64,000 nt of DNA from Hydrangea macrophylla (taxonomy: Eukaryota > Streptophyta > Magnoliopsida > Cornales > Hydrangeaceae): contig CM066994.1 in NCBI GenBank assembly GCA_033977485.1, positions 47,889,155 through 47,953,154 of the forward strand. The letters are read 5' to 3'. Position 1 is the first letter of the stretch, and each line of letters starts with the position of its first letter. Shown here piece by piece: positions 10,882 through 23,979 of the stretch. The notes under the pieces are model-generated. The model saw only the letters and a program-made list of their open reading frames with translations. It did no database searches and was not told the origin of the DNA. The translations under genes and the position numbers were made by a program.

Positions 10882-13166
10882 TATAACTCCCGCATGTGTA
10901 TTGTTGCATTTCATTACATTGTCATGCATGATAATGTGATGTGGCGTGTCTCTTGGCACATGTTTGAGTGAGTTTTGACTCACGAGTTGATCTGGGTGTC
11001 TGTGTTAGAGAACCCTTTGAGACTGTGCTGATGAGTATTGTAATGTTGTGACGTCTCTCCGAGTATGAGACGGTCATTGTGGAATACCTTAAATGTTTAT
11101 TTGAAAATAAATATTTACCTGTGTATTTCATTATCTGTATTATTTTTTGATTTAGAATTTATTTCTGTTGTTAATTTTAGCATCCTGGTGAGGACGAATT
11201 AACACGCTACATAATTGATAGGCTAATTAGCAATTTCGTAAAGTCATGTAGAAATTTGCGTTTTAGCAACCAAACGGAACTTAGTCGAAAACTTTTGTAA
11301 TTTTTAGTTTTCACTCGTGAAGCTATGAATTAACTGTGTAGAAAGTTTCAGAGACTGATTAGGAGTTTTGAAAACTCACGGGGAGGTAAACACAATTTCT
11401 AAAAGTGTTGCCTATATATAGATAGAGATGGCTTGAGATATTTTTACAAACTTCTAACCTAAGTTTCAAGAGGTGGCCAAAGGGAGATTTTAGTTGCTTA
11501 GAGCTTCACGACGACAAACGACGGACTTCTTCCCATTTATTTTCTGCTGGATTTCATATTTGAACTCCTCGAGGTAAGGCCGTCGTTTTGATACCCATTA
11601 GGCCTTGTTTGGCCAAGTTTTTCCGAAAAGTCATTTTCTAGAATTTTCTCAAAAAGTTGATAATTGGATTTTTGATCCATAGGAATTTTACTAGACGGAC
11701 TTCTGCACGTTCTTTGTGCTTGGGTTTTCTTTGGATCGAATTTTAGAAGCATGAATCGGAGGTGAGTGATTCAACTATGTTTTTGGAATGATTTCTTGAC
11801 ATGTATTCATGTTTTGTATGAAAAGCATGTGTTAGTTTATAGATATATATTGTGTAGTTCATATTGGGCGTCTATATTGATAAGTAGGCCCAATTGCACG
11901 GTGAAATGTTTCGATTATTTTGATAGCACGGTAAAATAAATTTGAGCATGTTGCGTTGTTATTTGGGTCAAAGGAGTGCGTGTATCAAGCCATCGTTGTG
12001 GAGCTGTTATAGGAATAAGGTCACACGTTTGAAGAGAAGAAACGTGGGTCTTACCTTTTCGCGTGGACTTATTGGCGAGGAGTCGCGGATTAGGAAGTAT
12101 AGAACGTACACGTGGGATCTCCAGAGACTAGTATGAAATGTAGAGATGCGAATGTGAACATGTTTATTATTCATTTGCATTGTTGTTTTATTCACTAAGC
12201 GTTAGCTTAAACAAATCGAATATGTGTGGTTATTCAAATAACCATTTCAGGGGTGAATGCCGGCGAGGAATCGGGAAAGTGATCACGAGATGTCGGGAGT
12301 TCACTTAGAAGACGACTTGCCATGTTTATCCCGTAGTTTTGTAATCAAATCATTTATTTCATTTGTTTTGTTAAGGAACTTGTAATAGAATCGGATAATA
12401 GCTGGTAATGGAAATTTGGAGAGTAAAAGCTCCGGATATGTTTTGAAACGTTATAAAATACTATCGTGTGTCTTTTGATATGTTAGAGTTGTGAAAGAAC
12501 TCATGAGCTTGGGTTAAGTGCGTAAAGGAGTCGATAGTTCATGCTTATTCAACACTTGGTGCACTAATGAGATTTGTGCCAAATGCGTCCTTAACGAGTT
12601 CAGTAAACGTTTTCCCTAAAGTGACATGTTATTATATATGTTTAAATAATTTTCATTAAGTTTTGGAAGAAAGGGAATTGGATAAGTAACTTTTTGTCGC
12701 GTGTGACTTTTTGTCGCGTCGAAAGTTGGATCAAAACAGGTGGTTTTGCTGTCAAGGGACTTTCGACCGGTCGAAGGGGTTCATTCGACCGGTCGAATAC
12801 CCCTCTGCCAGCAAAGGCAGCTTGGTCGAGGGACTTTCGACCGGTCGAGCAGGATCTTTCGATCGGTCGAAATACCCCCTACCAGCTTATTTGTTCTCCT
12901 ACTTCCAAACCTTTTCAAATGTTCTAATTACAAACATAAGCTTCTTTTGGGACCCTTTTAAGGAAAAATTAATTGGATTGAATTTTGAAACCTCCGGGCG
13001 AATAGTTTATTTTCGGTTGGCTCTAGTACGTACTAGAACGAGAGTTATGTTTCTTTTCCGCTGCATGTTCTTAAAATTAAGATTTTTGGGAACGTTAATG
13101 AATTGTTTCAGCCTCGGTGGCGTACCACGGGCTTCAGTTCCGCTATTGTGGGACCGACCTGTGATA
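10882..13166. mobile_element. Solo LTR inside the G1 3' LTR
   Basis: A 2285-bp segment absent from the partner G1 LTR, flanked by the direct repeat CTTTC (10877-10881 and 13167-13171). Its ends read TATAACTCCCG and CTGTGATA. Both become canonical gypsy ends (TGTAAC, GTGACA) if one G-to-A and one C-to-T change are reversed. A TATA-like TATATATAG lies at about 11413. GTGAGT follows at about 11761 and CAG at 12248-12250. A palindrome cluster (TTCGACCGGTCGAA and variants) is at 12762-12871. Plus orientation is favoured by the TATA box but is not certain. Confidence 0.7.
12762..12871. repeat. TTCGACCGGTCGAA palindrome cluster
   Basis: Four palindromes: TTCGACCGGTCGAA (12762-12775), ATTCGACCGGTCGAAT (12783-12798), one imperfect copy (12836-12848) and TTCGATCGGTCGAA (12858-12871). 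Confidence 0.9.
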
Positions 13167-14329
13167 CTTTCTCACTTTTGGGCATATATAGCGCAACACA
13201 CACTCTCTTGTGACCCCGAAGGCATCACCGGCATTTCATTGTGGTCGTCACCACGCCCTTTCTCTTAGGGCTTACTATCACTTACATATGAGACCTATAA
13301 ATGGTGACCACTACTTGACTTCCCTTTGATCTATATAGGCATATAAGCAACTTAGCATATAACAAAGCAACTTAGCATATAACATGACAATTTTCACATT
13401 AATTGGCATGTTTTTCCCAAAATTCATCAACATACATTCATATAAGCATGAATTAAGCAACTATTAACAACAAATATCACATTAACATAACTAAACACCC
13501 TATTTTGGGATTAGAACACTCACCTCTTCGAACTACATGCAATTAAGCTTAGAATCCCCCAATTATTTCCCAATTTCAGCTCAATTTCTAACCGGTGATA
13601 ATCCTACATAATTTTGGTACACTAAACATCATCTATCAAGAATGGTTGCCATAAAAACGTTGCCGAAAATGAAAATAAAGGACGTGCATGTAATCCTCTT
13701 ATCTCCACGAGTTCAAATACGGTCTCAGATCGTAAATCCGACGTCGGACGGCGAAGAAACGGCAAGAAACGTCGAGTAGATTTTACTAACCATAGGACAC
13801 ATATGCTTACATGCATATGTGTTGGCACATTTTACCCTTATTTCCATTAACACCCCCCAATTTTCTTAAGCTTTATTATGAAACCCCCATGTTAATTACA
13901 TTAATTACCCATCTTTTCTAAATGGATTTAATCTAAGTCCCGCGTGGGTCCGAAATGTGGTCCCACATAAATTATGAGGTTGCTATTAAACCTACCAATT
14001 ATCAATTGCATTCAAATACACCCTCACATGGGTACCCAAATTGGTCCCCTTTACCTATCATAAGACATAATATAATCTTTAAACATTTAAACAAGTATGC
14101 ATATCCACATATAATGACATCTAAATGTAAATTTAATCGACTAGACCCTCATTGGGCCCTACTTTTATGCCAGTCCTGCCCTTCACAGAACTTTCATTTG
14201 TGTTCGCATTTGAACACCTTTTTACCTGTGGGTTCATAATCCCACCTTAAACCATCTTATGCATTAATTACATTTAATTAACACATATTAATATCCCATT
14301 ACTCTTCTTTTCCAGGTACGGGTGTTACA

Positions 14330-14501
14330 TTTGTCCCTCCCTTTTAAGAAGTTTGTCCCCAAACTTACTCTTACCTTGTTAGTCGAATAACTGCGGATAC
14401 TTCTCCCTGATCTAATCTTCTCGCTCCCAAGTTGCATCTTCAACGCTATGATTACGCCAGAGGACCATGACCAAGGGAATCGTCTTTGTTCATAACACTT
14501 G
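14330..14501 (-). other. G1 internal 3' end with polypurine tract
   Basis: Read on the minus strand, the DNA next to the 3' LTR is GGGGACAAACTTCTTAAAAG then GGAGGGACAAA, the usual chromovirus polypurine context. The DNA further in matches the end of the chromodomain-coding region and is cut by the solo LTR at 14502. Confidence 0.7.
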
Positions 14502-16755
14502 TGTAACAACCTGTAATTTCATTTAATTTCTAATTGCATTTTCCCATATTTTAATTTGTATTACTTGTTTTTATTTTATTAGCAATTCTGTATTTGGGGT
14601 CAAACGGTAATTTTTATAAATTCAAGAAGTACATGCGTTATGATTTCACAACTGTAATTTCATAAGGCTAGAATACATGTGATGCGATTTCAAAACTGTA
14701 ATTTTCAAAACGGTGAAAATATTTACTTTTGACTCAAACTGTATTTTTATATAACCGAAAAATTATTTCTTACGTTAATATAATTTTTCTGTATTTTTGT
14801 GGTGATCACTGCACCGCAAAAATACCAATTTATGTTCGAAAACTGTCCGCGCCGCGTGGGACTCCCACAGATTGGAAATCTCCACCAATTAAGATGTGAC
14901 ACTTGCTTTAATTCATTTAATGATAGCAATCATTAGATAGGCTTGTTTGGGAATGCTTTTAGTTGATGTGTTAACTTTTAACCATAAGCTATTTTCCCAA
15001 ACACACTAGGAAATTCCTACACAATTTGCATATACCTTGTTTGGCAATGCCCTTTCTATGTGTGTTAATTTAGTGCCTTAAATTGAATTACCCAAACACA
15101 TATACTTGACCCCTATTAATCTAAACCACCCCTTCAATCTGAGTATATGCCATACGTATGTATATATCTGTATATTATAGATTTAGAAATTTAGAAATTC
15201 AATTTGTTGAGTGATAGTGAATGAACCTGGAGCCCAAGTTCTTGAAATTGGTTTTCTATAGATACATACACATATCTTCACAATATGCACTTTTGGTTAA
15301 CTGAAACTAGAGAGGAAAGAAGAGAGAGTGCAGAGAGTTTATACAGAATTTCTAGAGAGAGAAAGCTCAATTCACCATAGCCAAGCTTGTAGTGGATGTA
15401 CTTATTTTGCTATCTTTCTCAACATGCACTCTTAATCACAATCACAATGAGTATTACTAACTCACTTAGAATGTAAATTTATGCTTATTTACTTTTGTAT
15501 TAGTTTAATCTGAAAACACCATTATTGATTTTTGTTCATGAACTCCATAGCTTAAAAATCATGATTTTTCAAACATAACCAAAATGGGTTTTGTTAGATA
15601 ATAATGGAAGATTATAGTCCCTAGAGGTCGTGTGTAAAGTAGTAGGACCAAATTCATTCATATGAGAAAGTATATTAGAATTAAGCTACGTCACCTCTCG
15701 GTTTTCGTAAAATTCGAGAGTTACGTTTCGATTCGTGCTAAATCGTTTTCATATTCATAATCCTTGCGGAAAAACGAAGAGAACCATATACTATATGACA
15801 TGTTTGCTTTCAGAATTGAAATGGGTCAAAAACAAATCCCAAAAATGAAACAGGGGAACAAAACGAAGAAGATGAAGTTTCTGCACTAACTCGCGCGTGC
15901 CACCTGCGCAAGCGGCCCACGCGAGCGACCCATCGCGTGAGCGATCTATGTAGTTTTTGATAGTCTGGAAATTTTTAAAAGAAAATCGAAAAAGTGGCAT
16001 ATCGCGCGAGCGACTTGGCCTTTTCTGGTTTTTGTCTGTTTTCAGTTAAGGATCTATTTGGATAAAGTTTTGAGAGTTATTAAAGTAGTGTTTGGGAATA
16101 ATACTAAAACAGAATCCTGTTTGTAATGTTTCTGTTAAAAAGAAAGGATTAAAGACTTGATTATCCTCGCACGTACGTTGTACTTGTTTTCCAGTAATTT
16201 ACTTTTCTGTATAAAGTCATGTGACATACACGTGGAGTCAAGTTTACATGCATGGTGAGTGATGGTCAGTGTGAAAAGAGTAAGTGGATGAGGGTGTGTA
16301 TTGGACACTCCCTGGTACTGGTGTACTATAGTGTGATGATATGAGAATGTGGTTTAGAGTATCTTTGAAATGCGACGGTGATAAATTTGGACAATCCCTG
16401 GTGCCAGTGGTAGTGCTAAAGTCTGTGACACCGACTTGGAAACTCCCTGGCACCCGTGGTAGTGCTAAAGTGTGGCCTACTGGACACTCTCTGGCATCTG
16501 TGGTATGGCTAAAGTGTGAGGCAAATTGGACACTCCCTGGTACCCGTGTACTAAAGTGTGAGGCAAACTGGACATTCCCGGGTACCCCTGTACTATAGTG
16601 TGGCCACCTTAGTATTTCAAGATACTGGAGTGAGAGAGTTGGATGAAGTGTTGTCGAGAGAAAAGAGTCAGTGTGACGAGATTGGTTGCATTGTTCCATG
16701 CACGGTCACATGTTCTATTGATTGAAGAATGTGATATTGTCTTTACTGTTTTATA

Positions 16756-17007
16756 CTCCCTCCGTCCCATTTTGTGAGTCCATCTTTGGGAACTCAACTT
16801 ATTAAGGGGACAAGAAGAATCTACACCTGCTTTTCAAAATTGCCCCTAATCATTACAACAACTTTTTTAGTTTTGTCTTGGTGTAGATTTCAATGAAGGG
16901 TAGTTTTGGAAAGTAAGTAAAAGTTATATACCAAATTAGGAAAGTGGACACTAATTTTGGGACATCCCAAAATGGAATACAGGACTCACAAAATGGGTCG
17001 GAGGGAG
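16756..17007. mobile_element. Stowaway MITE (Tc1/mariner)
   Basis: The inverted repeats begin CTCCCTCCGTCCCATTTTGT on the left and CTCCCTCCGACCCATTTTGT on the right, with pairing over about 26 bp. The element is flanked by TA (16754-16755 and 17008-17009). The CTCCCTCCGTCCC terminus and TA duplication are diagnostic of Stowaway. It is 252 bp and non-coding. Confidence 0.9.
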
Positions 17008-17128
17008 TAATTTGAATTCATTACTATGCTTCTAATCTATTGAAATATGAAATTTGTGAAACTTGAACAGTAAGCGAGTATGTTTTACATTACGAGTACG
17101 TGTTTTTAATACTCACCAGCTTCTTAAA

Positions 17129-17213
17129 GCTGACGGCGTTGATGCGCCCTGGACATTCGTGTCTAGGCTTTTCAGGTTATGACCAGGCAAGATCGTACGA
17201 CTATGCGAGTTGA
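17129..17213 (+). other. Conserved branch/acceptor block and short Tyr-Ala-Ser frame in the G3 LTR
   Basis: GCTGACGGC, a CTGAC branch-like site, is followed by TGGACATT and an acceptor-like TTTTCAG ending at 17175. Two bases after the CAG a frame opens as Tyr-Asp-Gln-Ala-Arg-Ser-Tyr-Asp-Tyr-Ala-Ser-stop (stop 17211-17213). The phase relative to the CAG is the same as in the G2 LTR copies. Upstream and downstream of the CAG the frames differ here, which fits splicing better than one continuous ORF. Coding status is an inference from comparison. Confidence 0.4.
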
Positions 17214-17520
17214 ATACAACTACTTGAGAAGAGGAAATTTGTTATTGCTACTTTATATTACGAATTGAATTTGTAATATGGATTAATGTAAAAGATATTA
17301 TTTTGTTGCAAGTCGAGATGTGCCTTTAGTTGATCACGTGCTGTAATAATTATTAACTTAGAAAAATTTTATAGGCCTTGATTGCTCTTACTCTGATTTA
17401 AATTATTATACTGTTCGACGTTTGGGACGGAATCGATCCTTCAAACCATCGCGACCTACGGGCCCATAAAGGAAATTAAATGTTTTCCCTATTTATGCTA
17501 CGTCGAGGGGTGACAACTTG

Positions 17521-20500
17521 ATCCTTCCTATCTAGAATCCGTACTGGATGCTCAACATATGTCATGTCTTCTCGGACTTCCAACGGTTCCGGTTCAAGAA
17601 TATGACTCGAATCTGACATGTAACGTCTGAGCATAGACACGTGGAACACGTTGTGAACATGTGCCAACTCTTGTGGCAATTCCAATCTATAAGGTACCAG
17701 TCCCACCTTACTTAAATCCCACCTTAATCAAAATCAGAAAAGGTCCAGCATATCTTGGACTCAACTTACCTTTCTTACCAAATCGAGTAATGCCCTTCGA
17801 AGGTGAAACTTTCAAGAACGCGTAATCACCAACCTCAAATTCTAACGGTCTTCTACCCCGTATCAGCATAGCTTTTGTAGTGACTTTGTACTACTTGCAA
17901 CCGTTGCTTACTTAGTTTAACTTTGTCGGTGGTGATTTGAACAATTTCCGGCCCCAGGAGTTGCTTTTCACCTCTGTCCAACATACGAGCGATCTACATT
18001 TCCAACCATGCAATGCCTCAAAAGGCACCATTCCAATGCTTGTCTGGAAACTATTGTTATAAGGAAACTCAATTAACAGCAAGTGAGTTTCCCAGTCAGT
18101 CTTGAAATCCATAACACAGACTCTAAGCATATCTTCAAGAATCTGAACAACCTGTTCCGATTGTCCATCGATTTGCGGGTGAAAAGTTGTACTAAAATGC
18201 AAAGCGGTCCCCATTTGTAGCCCTTCCCAAAATCTGGACACAAAATGTGTATCATGATCTGATACTATAGATACCGGTGCCTCGTGCAACCTAACAATCT
18301 CTTTAACATAGAGTTCTGCTAACTTCATCGGGTCAGTGGTCTTAATCGGCAGGAAGTGGGCTGACTTAGTTAGCCGATCAACAATCACCCAAATACTATC
18401 ATTAAGGAGACCTCGGCAACCCAGACACAAAATCCATCGTAATGTGCTCCTATTTCGATTCTGGTATTTCTAATGGTTGTATCTCCCCAGCGGGTCGTTG
18501 ATGCTCAAGCTTTACCAATTGACATGTCATACATTTGGCTATATACTCAGCAACTTCACGTTTTATTCCACTCCACCAATAGACCTCCCTCAAATCTCTA
18601 TACATCTTCGTACTACCCAGATGCACAGAATACCGAGTGCTATGAGCTTCTTCCAAAATTCTTTCTTTTATATTGCCAACGTTAGGCACATATAACCGAT
18701 TAATATACCATAATACCCCATCATGCAAACTGAACTCCGGTCGCTTACCCTTAGGTAGTTCATCCACAATTTTTTTCAAATTTGGATCTAAGAGTTTATT
18801 TATTTTAATCTCTCCAATCAAATCAGGTTGTGCTACAATTGCTGCCAGCAATCCACCTTCAACTCTAGGAATCACTTCTAATTCCAATCGCTCAAACTCT
18901 TTCACTAATCCTTCTTGTGCTGTCAAAACGCATGTCAAACTTTCTGATGATTTCTGACTCAAAGCATCCGCAACCACATTCGCTTTACCCGGATGATATT
19001 GAATTTTTAGGTCATAGTCCTTCATTAACTCCAATCATCTTCGTTATCGCATATTTAGATCCCCTTGAGTAAACAGGTACTTTAAGCTCTTGTGGTCAGT
19101 GAAAATTTCACAAGTTTCCCCGTATAAGTAATGTCGCCAAATCTTTAAAGCAAAGATTACTACGTCAAGTTCCAAATCATGGGTTGGATAATTATTTTCA
19201 TGCATTCTTAATTGTCTCGAAGCATATGCTATCACCTTGTCTCCTTGCATTAGAACACATCCCAAGCCTTGATGAGAAGCATCACTATAAATACTAAATC
19301 CTCCGGTGCTTGTCGGAATTGCAAGGATTGGAGCAGAAGTCAACTTACTCTTCAATGTCTGAAAACATTCCTCACATTCTTTTCCCCATTCAAACGGAAC
19401 ATCTTTTCTCATCAATGTTGTCATCAGAGTCGAAATCTTTGAGAAATCCCGAACAAACCTTCTATAGTACCCAGCCAATCCCAGAAAACTATAAATTTCC
19501 GACACATTAGTTGGTCTCGCCCAATTCATAACGGTTTCTACCTTCTGCGGATCAACTGACACACCATCCTTGGAAATGACATGACCAAGGAATGTAACAC
19601 TTGTTAACCAGAATTCACTTTTTTTCAACTTTCCGAACAACTGCTTTTCTCGAAGCCGTTGCAACACCAATCTCAAATGCCTATCATGTTCCTCCCGACT
19701 CTTTGAGTAAATAAGAATATCATCAATAAAAACGATAACAAATTCATTTAAATATGTTTTAAAGACTCGATGCATTAAATCTATAAACACAGCCGGTGCA
19801 TTGGTTACCCCAAATGGCATTACAAAAAATTCATAATGACTGTATCGAGTTCTAAAAGCCGTCTTCTCAACAATTTTAGCTTTTACCTTCAATTGATGAT
19901 ATCCTGATCTCAAATCAATTTTTGAAAACACTTGAGCCCCTTGTAATTGGTCAAATAAATCATCAATCCGCGGCAATGGATACTTGTTTTTTATGGTTAC
20001 TTTGTTGATCTCACGGTAATCAATGCACATCCGCATCGTCCTATATTTCTTTTTCATAAAGAGGACCGGTGCACCCCAAGGTGAAACACTAGGCCGAATG
20101 AATCCCTTATCCAACAATTCTTGTAACTGTGTCTTCAACTCTTTCAACTCTACCGGAGCCATTCTTTATGGTGCCCGTGAAATAGGTTGTATTCCTGACA
20201 TCACATCTATGCCAAAGTCAATCTCCCTCTCAATTAACACACTTGGCAAATCTTCTAGAAATAGATCGGGAAATTCTCTAACCACTGGTATATCTTCCAA
20301 CTTAAGTTCAATACTTCTAGTATCTAGTATGCTATAAAGGAAACCTTTACATCGCTTTCTCAATAAATGACAAGCCTTAGTAGCGGATACAAGATAAGGT
20401 GTTGACGCGACACCTACCCCTTGGAAAGAGAAGACTCTACGAGTCGGTGCCTGAAACTCTACCCTTTTATTTTCACAATCAATGACCGTATGATTTATTG

Positions 20501-20730
20501 ATAACCAATCCATCCCCAAGATGACGTCGGAATGTTGAATTACTAACGGTACTAGATTAGCAGTTAATATTTCATCATTGATTTTAATTTCACAATTCCT
20601 ATAACTCCCGAACTTACCAATGATCTTCCAAGCTGAACATCAACAGACAAATCATATTCAAGAAGTTCTAAGGGTACATTCATATTTCTAGCAAATTGAT
20701 GTGATACAAACGAGTGCGTAGAACCGGAAT
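17521..20730 (-). pseudogene. G1 pol: protease, RT, RNase H, integrase, chromodomain (broken)
   Basis: Protease remnants lie at about 20500-20730 (GMDWLS). RT follows from 20162 ([31 protein letters not shown], catalytic [10 protein letters not shown]), then RNase H ([23 protein letters not shown]) to 19044. The integrase zinc-binding region (HLGSTKMYRDL, CMTCQLVK) is at 18450-19034. The integrase core at 17912-18430 has DRLTKSAHFLP, SDHDTHFVSRFW and a Glu in GQSEQVVQILED. A chromodomain lies at 17521-17706 (VHNVFHVSMLRRY). The frame is broken by in-frame stops near 20163 (Tyr to stop before RMAPVE) and 19040 (after LNMR), and by frameshifts near 18440 and 17800. The C-terminal end is cut by the 14502-17515 solo LTR. 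It is not expressible as one polyprotein. Confidence 0.9.
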
Positions 20731-21747
20731 TGGTGCACTACTCGCAGTTGCACTAGAACCCCCTTGTCTCGATTTAGGACAGTTGCATATTCGGTGTCCA
20801 AACTCCCTACAATTGTAACAAACCATCCCACTATCATCGGTACGTCTCATAGGAGCATTTGTACTTGGCCTTATACCTGGGTAATTCTTCACCACATGCC
20901 CCATTTGTCGGCAGTTCTTGCACACTGTTGTCGGTAGATTGCACACACCCCAATGAAATTTACCACATGTATTGCACCGCGGTTTGTTACCTCCACCACC
21001 CCCGAGGAACTTCCAAAACTTTATCTTTTCAAACTCCCTTAACCACCATATTGGCTCGACAACGACATCTTGTGTTGTTGAGTTACCGGTGCTTGGAAAC
21101 TTTGTTGATGCCCCATATCTCTCCCAGCAATTAAAGCCACATCCAATGCCTCTGCAACTTTGTCCAACCATTGCACTGATACTTGGCATCGAATCTCATC
21201 GCTAAGCCCCGTCACAAACTTTCTTGTTTGATCCCCTTCATTTAGTACTATATTTTTAGCAAATCGAGCCAAACTTGTGAATTTGGCAGAGTACTCCCAA
21301 ACTGTCATCCCCCATTGCTTTAGTTCCATAAATTCCTGAGCTTTTTGATCTTCAAATGATTTCGGAAAGTACTGCTTCTTGAAGAGTACCACAAAATCCT
21401 CCCATGTATTCGGCTTACCTGGTCCCAGCTTGGTCCGCCACCACTACTGTGCTTCTTCTTTTAAAGTGTCGGCGGCATGTAGAACCTGCTGAGCCTCGGT
21501 ACATGATAGAACCCTGAATATCTTCTCCATATTGGACAACCAGAAATTAGCCTTCATTGGATCAGTTTCTCCCCTGAATAGTGTTGGTTTCTACTTATAA
21601 AATTGTGGTCACCTCCTCCCTCGGGTTAGGATTCAACTGATCACGTCTTCCCTCTATCGCATGGGTTTCAATGACTTGCACCAAACCGGCTACAACTCTT
21701 TCCATTCTGTCTATTTGTGTAGGCGGTGTCGATCTTTCACCAGACAT
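20731..21747 (-). pseudogene. G1 gag (capsid and zinc knuckles), broken
   Basis: The start MSGERSTPPTQIDRMERV is at 21747. A retrotransposon gag capsid region follows at 21039-21392 (FPKSFEDQKAQEFMELKQ, FVTGLSDEIRCQV). The nucleocapsid is at about 20740-20990, with CNTCGKFHWGVC, CKNCRQMGHVVKNYP and CYNCREFGHRICNCP, the last two being CCHC-like knuckles (one has lost its final Cys). Stops and frameshifts separate the three blocks. The product would have packaged the element's RNA. Confidence 0.85.
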
Positions 21748-21923
21748 ATTCTCTCTGGCATTCACAATATATTTTATATACACATTAATTTTATACTTTT
21801 CAATGCATGCTCAACATCATTCAACATGCTAAGTGAACGTGTATGCATGATCTATGCATTCATTCGTCTTTTATATTTATTATGCGTCGTATTCGTCACT
21901 CATCCCAAAGGCTCTAACCTATT

Positions 21924-21935
21924 GCTCTGATATCA
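21924..21935 (-). other. G1 primer-binding site (initiator-Met tRNA type)
   Basis: On the minus strand TGATATCAGAGC lies five bases inside the 5' LTR. It differs by little from the common plant primer site TGGTATCAGAGC. Confidence 0.75.
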
Positions 21936-21940
21936 AAAAA

Positions 21941-23979
21941 CGTCACACCCCAACCCGTCTCGGGCAAGTTAGGACACATGTAACAAAGCCCATAAACCAA
22001 AACTTACGCTAATCACTAAGAAAAACATAATTCAAACCCCATAAACGATCATTCTTGACATAAAACAGCCCCAAGGGCAAAATGGTCATTAATAAAGTAT
22101 GGCAAAATTTTCAACCAAAAGATAGGTCTTTGAGTCCCAGTTCCAACGCAAAAAATGGCGCGCGAATCCGAGTTTTCTAGAAAGAGTTATGCTTATTTCC
22201 GTAAAAGTGGACAGTCAAAATTTACAGGGGCGGGTCGATCCGCCCTTTAAGGCCGGATCGATCCATTTCGACAATTTTCTAGCAGAATGCCCCCAGAAAT
22301 GGGCGGATCGATCTGCGGGAAGGCTGGATCGATCTGGCTTCTGCAGAATGGTTCCCTGCTGCTAAAAACATCATTTTTCAAGTTTTAAACCATTACCAAA
22401 TCAACCAAACCATATGGAACTCAAAATTTACTTCAAAAACATTTCCAATTGCTACTAAACATTAACTCAAGGCATTCAAGAGTATCACTACAACCAAAAC
22501 ACTCAAATTCCTCTCCAAGATCTCAAACTTGCATCAAAATCCACATTGTTCCCAAACTCTCATGAACATCCCATCAAAAGGAGGAAATAACAAGTTAACA
22601 ACAGCAAAACTACTCCAGTTTGTCCAAGTTTACTCCCAACCATATGTACTTGTAACTTACAAGTTCAACTTACAACTTTGGGCACAACCATACTAAATGT
22701 GAACTTAACATATTACAATGATTCCCAAAACATTAGTTGTTCCCAACATTTCCAAAATACAAGTTGTTACAACACTAGATTACAACTTAAACCAAAACAA
22801 CTATACATATGCACATGTCAACACTTCTCACAACCCCTACGCCCACTAGTTGCGCGAATCATTTTCTCTCCTCTTCCGATGCCGTACCTGTGATGGTTAT
22901 TCAATAATCACAGCAGAAAACATGTATTTGCTTAAGCTTTCGCTTAATGAGGGAACTAATCATTCTATTGGAATGTTCAATATGCAAATGCAACAATCAT
23001 TAAAACAACAACAAATTGATCTCCGAGAAGTCAAGTAACTCCAGCCACCACCCCCGGTCCTTCTCTCCCCAGATCTTTCTCACTTTTGGGCACATATAGA
23101 GCAGCACACACTCCCTTGTGACCCCGAAGGCATCACCGAAATTTCATTTTGGTCGTCACCACGCCTTTTCTCTTGGGGATAACTATCCCTTACATATGAG
23201 ACCTATAATTGGTGACCACTACTTGACTTCCCTTTGATCCATATAGGCATATAAGCAACTAAGCATATAACATGACAACTTTAACATTAATTGGCATGTT
23301 TTTCCCAAAATTCATCAACATACATTCATATAAGAATGAATTAAGCAACTATTAACAACAAATATTACATTAACATAACTAAACACCCAATTTTGGGATT
23401 AGAACACTCACCTCTTCGAACTACATGCAATTAAGCTTAGAATCCCCCAATTCTTTCCTAATTTCAGCTCAATTTCTAACAGGTGATAATCCTACATAAT
23501 TTTGGTACACTAAACATCATCTATCAATAATGGTTGCCATAAAAACATTGCCGAAAATGAAAATAAAGGACGTGCATGCGATCCTCTTACCTCCACGAGT
23601 CCAAATGTGGTCCCAGATAAATTATGAGGTTGCTATTAAACCTACCAATTATCAATTGCATTCAAATACACCCTCACATGGGTACCCAAATTAGTCCCCT
23701 TTACCTATCATAAGACATAATATAATCTTTAAACATTTAAACTAGTATGAATATCCACATATAATGACATCTAAATATAAATTTAATCAACTAAGCCCTC
23801 ATTGGGCCCCACTTTTATACCAGTCCTGCCCTTCACAGAACTTTCATCTATGTTCGCATTTGAACACCTTTTTACCTGTGGGGTCATAATCCCAACTTAA
23901 ACCATCTTATGCATTAATTATCTTTAATTAACACATATTAATATCACATTACTCTTCTTTTCCGGGTACGGGTGTTACA
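21941..23979 (-). repeat. G1 5' LTR
   Basis: Partner of 9739-14329, 2039 bp. It starts (minus strand) TGTAACACCCGTACC. The distal end reads CG instead of CA. It lacks about 245 bp at about 23609 that the partner keeps; the break lies at a short AAAT-type repeat. Palindromes of the GGATCGATCC type sit at 22231-22345. Confidence 0.9.

Larger units (their letters stand above)
9739..14329 (-). repeat. G1 3' LTR, interrupted by a solo LTR
   Basis: It aligns with 21941-23979 over its whole length except for the 2.3-kb insertion at 10882-13166. It also keeps about 245 bp (about 13712-13953) that the other LTR has lost. It contains a cluster of GATC-centred palindromes at about 10030-10135. Confidence 0.9.
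14502..17515 (+). mobile_element. 3-kb solo LTR of a chromovirus (G3) inserted in G1 pol
   Basis: Begins TGTAACAACC and ends GAGGGGTGACA. It is flanked by perfect 5-bp duplications ACTTG (14497-14501 and 17516-17520), so it is a clean solo LTR of 3014 bp. It contains imperfect repeats of ACACTCCCTGG-type units (about 16300-16600), a GCGAGCGAC-type CpG motif cluster (about 15891-16012), a Stowaway MITE (16756-17007) and, near the 3' end, AAGCTGACGGC followed by a CAG acceptor-like site and a short Tyr-Ala-Ser-stop frame shared with the G2 LTRs. Confidence 0.85.
9739..23979 (-). mobile_element. Ty3/gypsy chromovirus G1 (Tekay-like), decayed, with nested solo LTRs
   Basis: The right LTR (5', 21941-23979) and left LTR (3', 9739-14329) are near-identical where both are present. 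On the minus strand they begin TGTAACACCC and end GGTGTGACA (right copy CG in place of CA). Imperfect 5-bp target duplications flank the element: GTGGA (9734-9738) and GTTGA (23980-23984). A primer site complementary to initiator-Met tRNA lies beside the right LTR. The order gag, protease, RT, RNase H, integrase, chromodomain and the sequence style place it among plant chromoviruses, probably Tekay. Two solo LTRs (10882-13166 and 14502-17515) inserted later. Confidence 0.9.
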
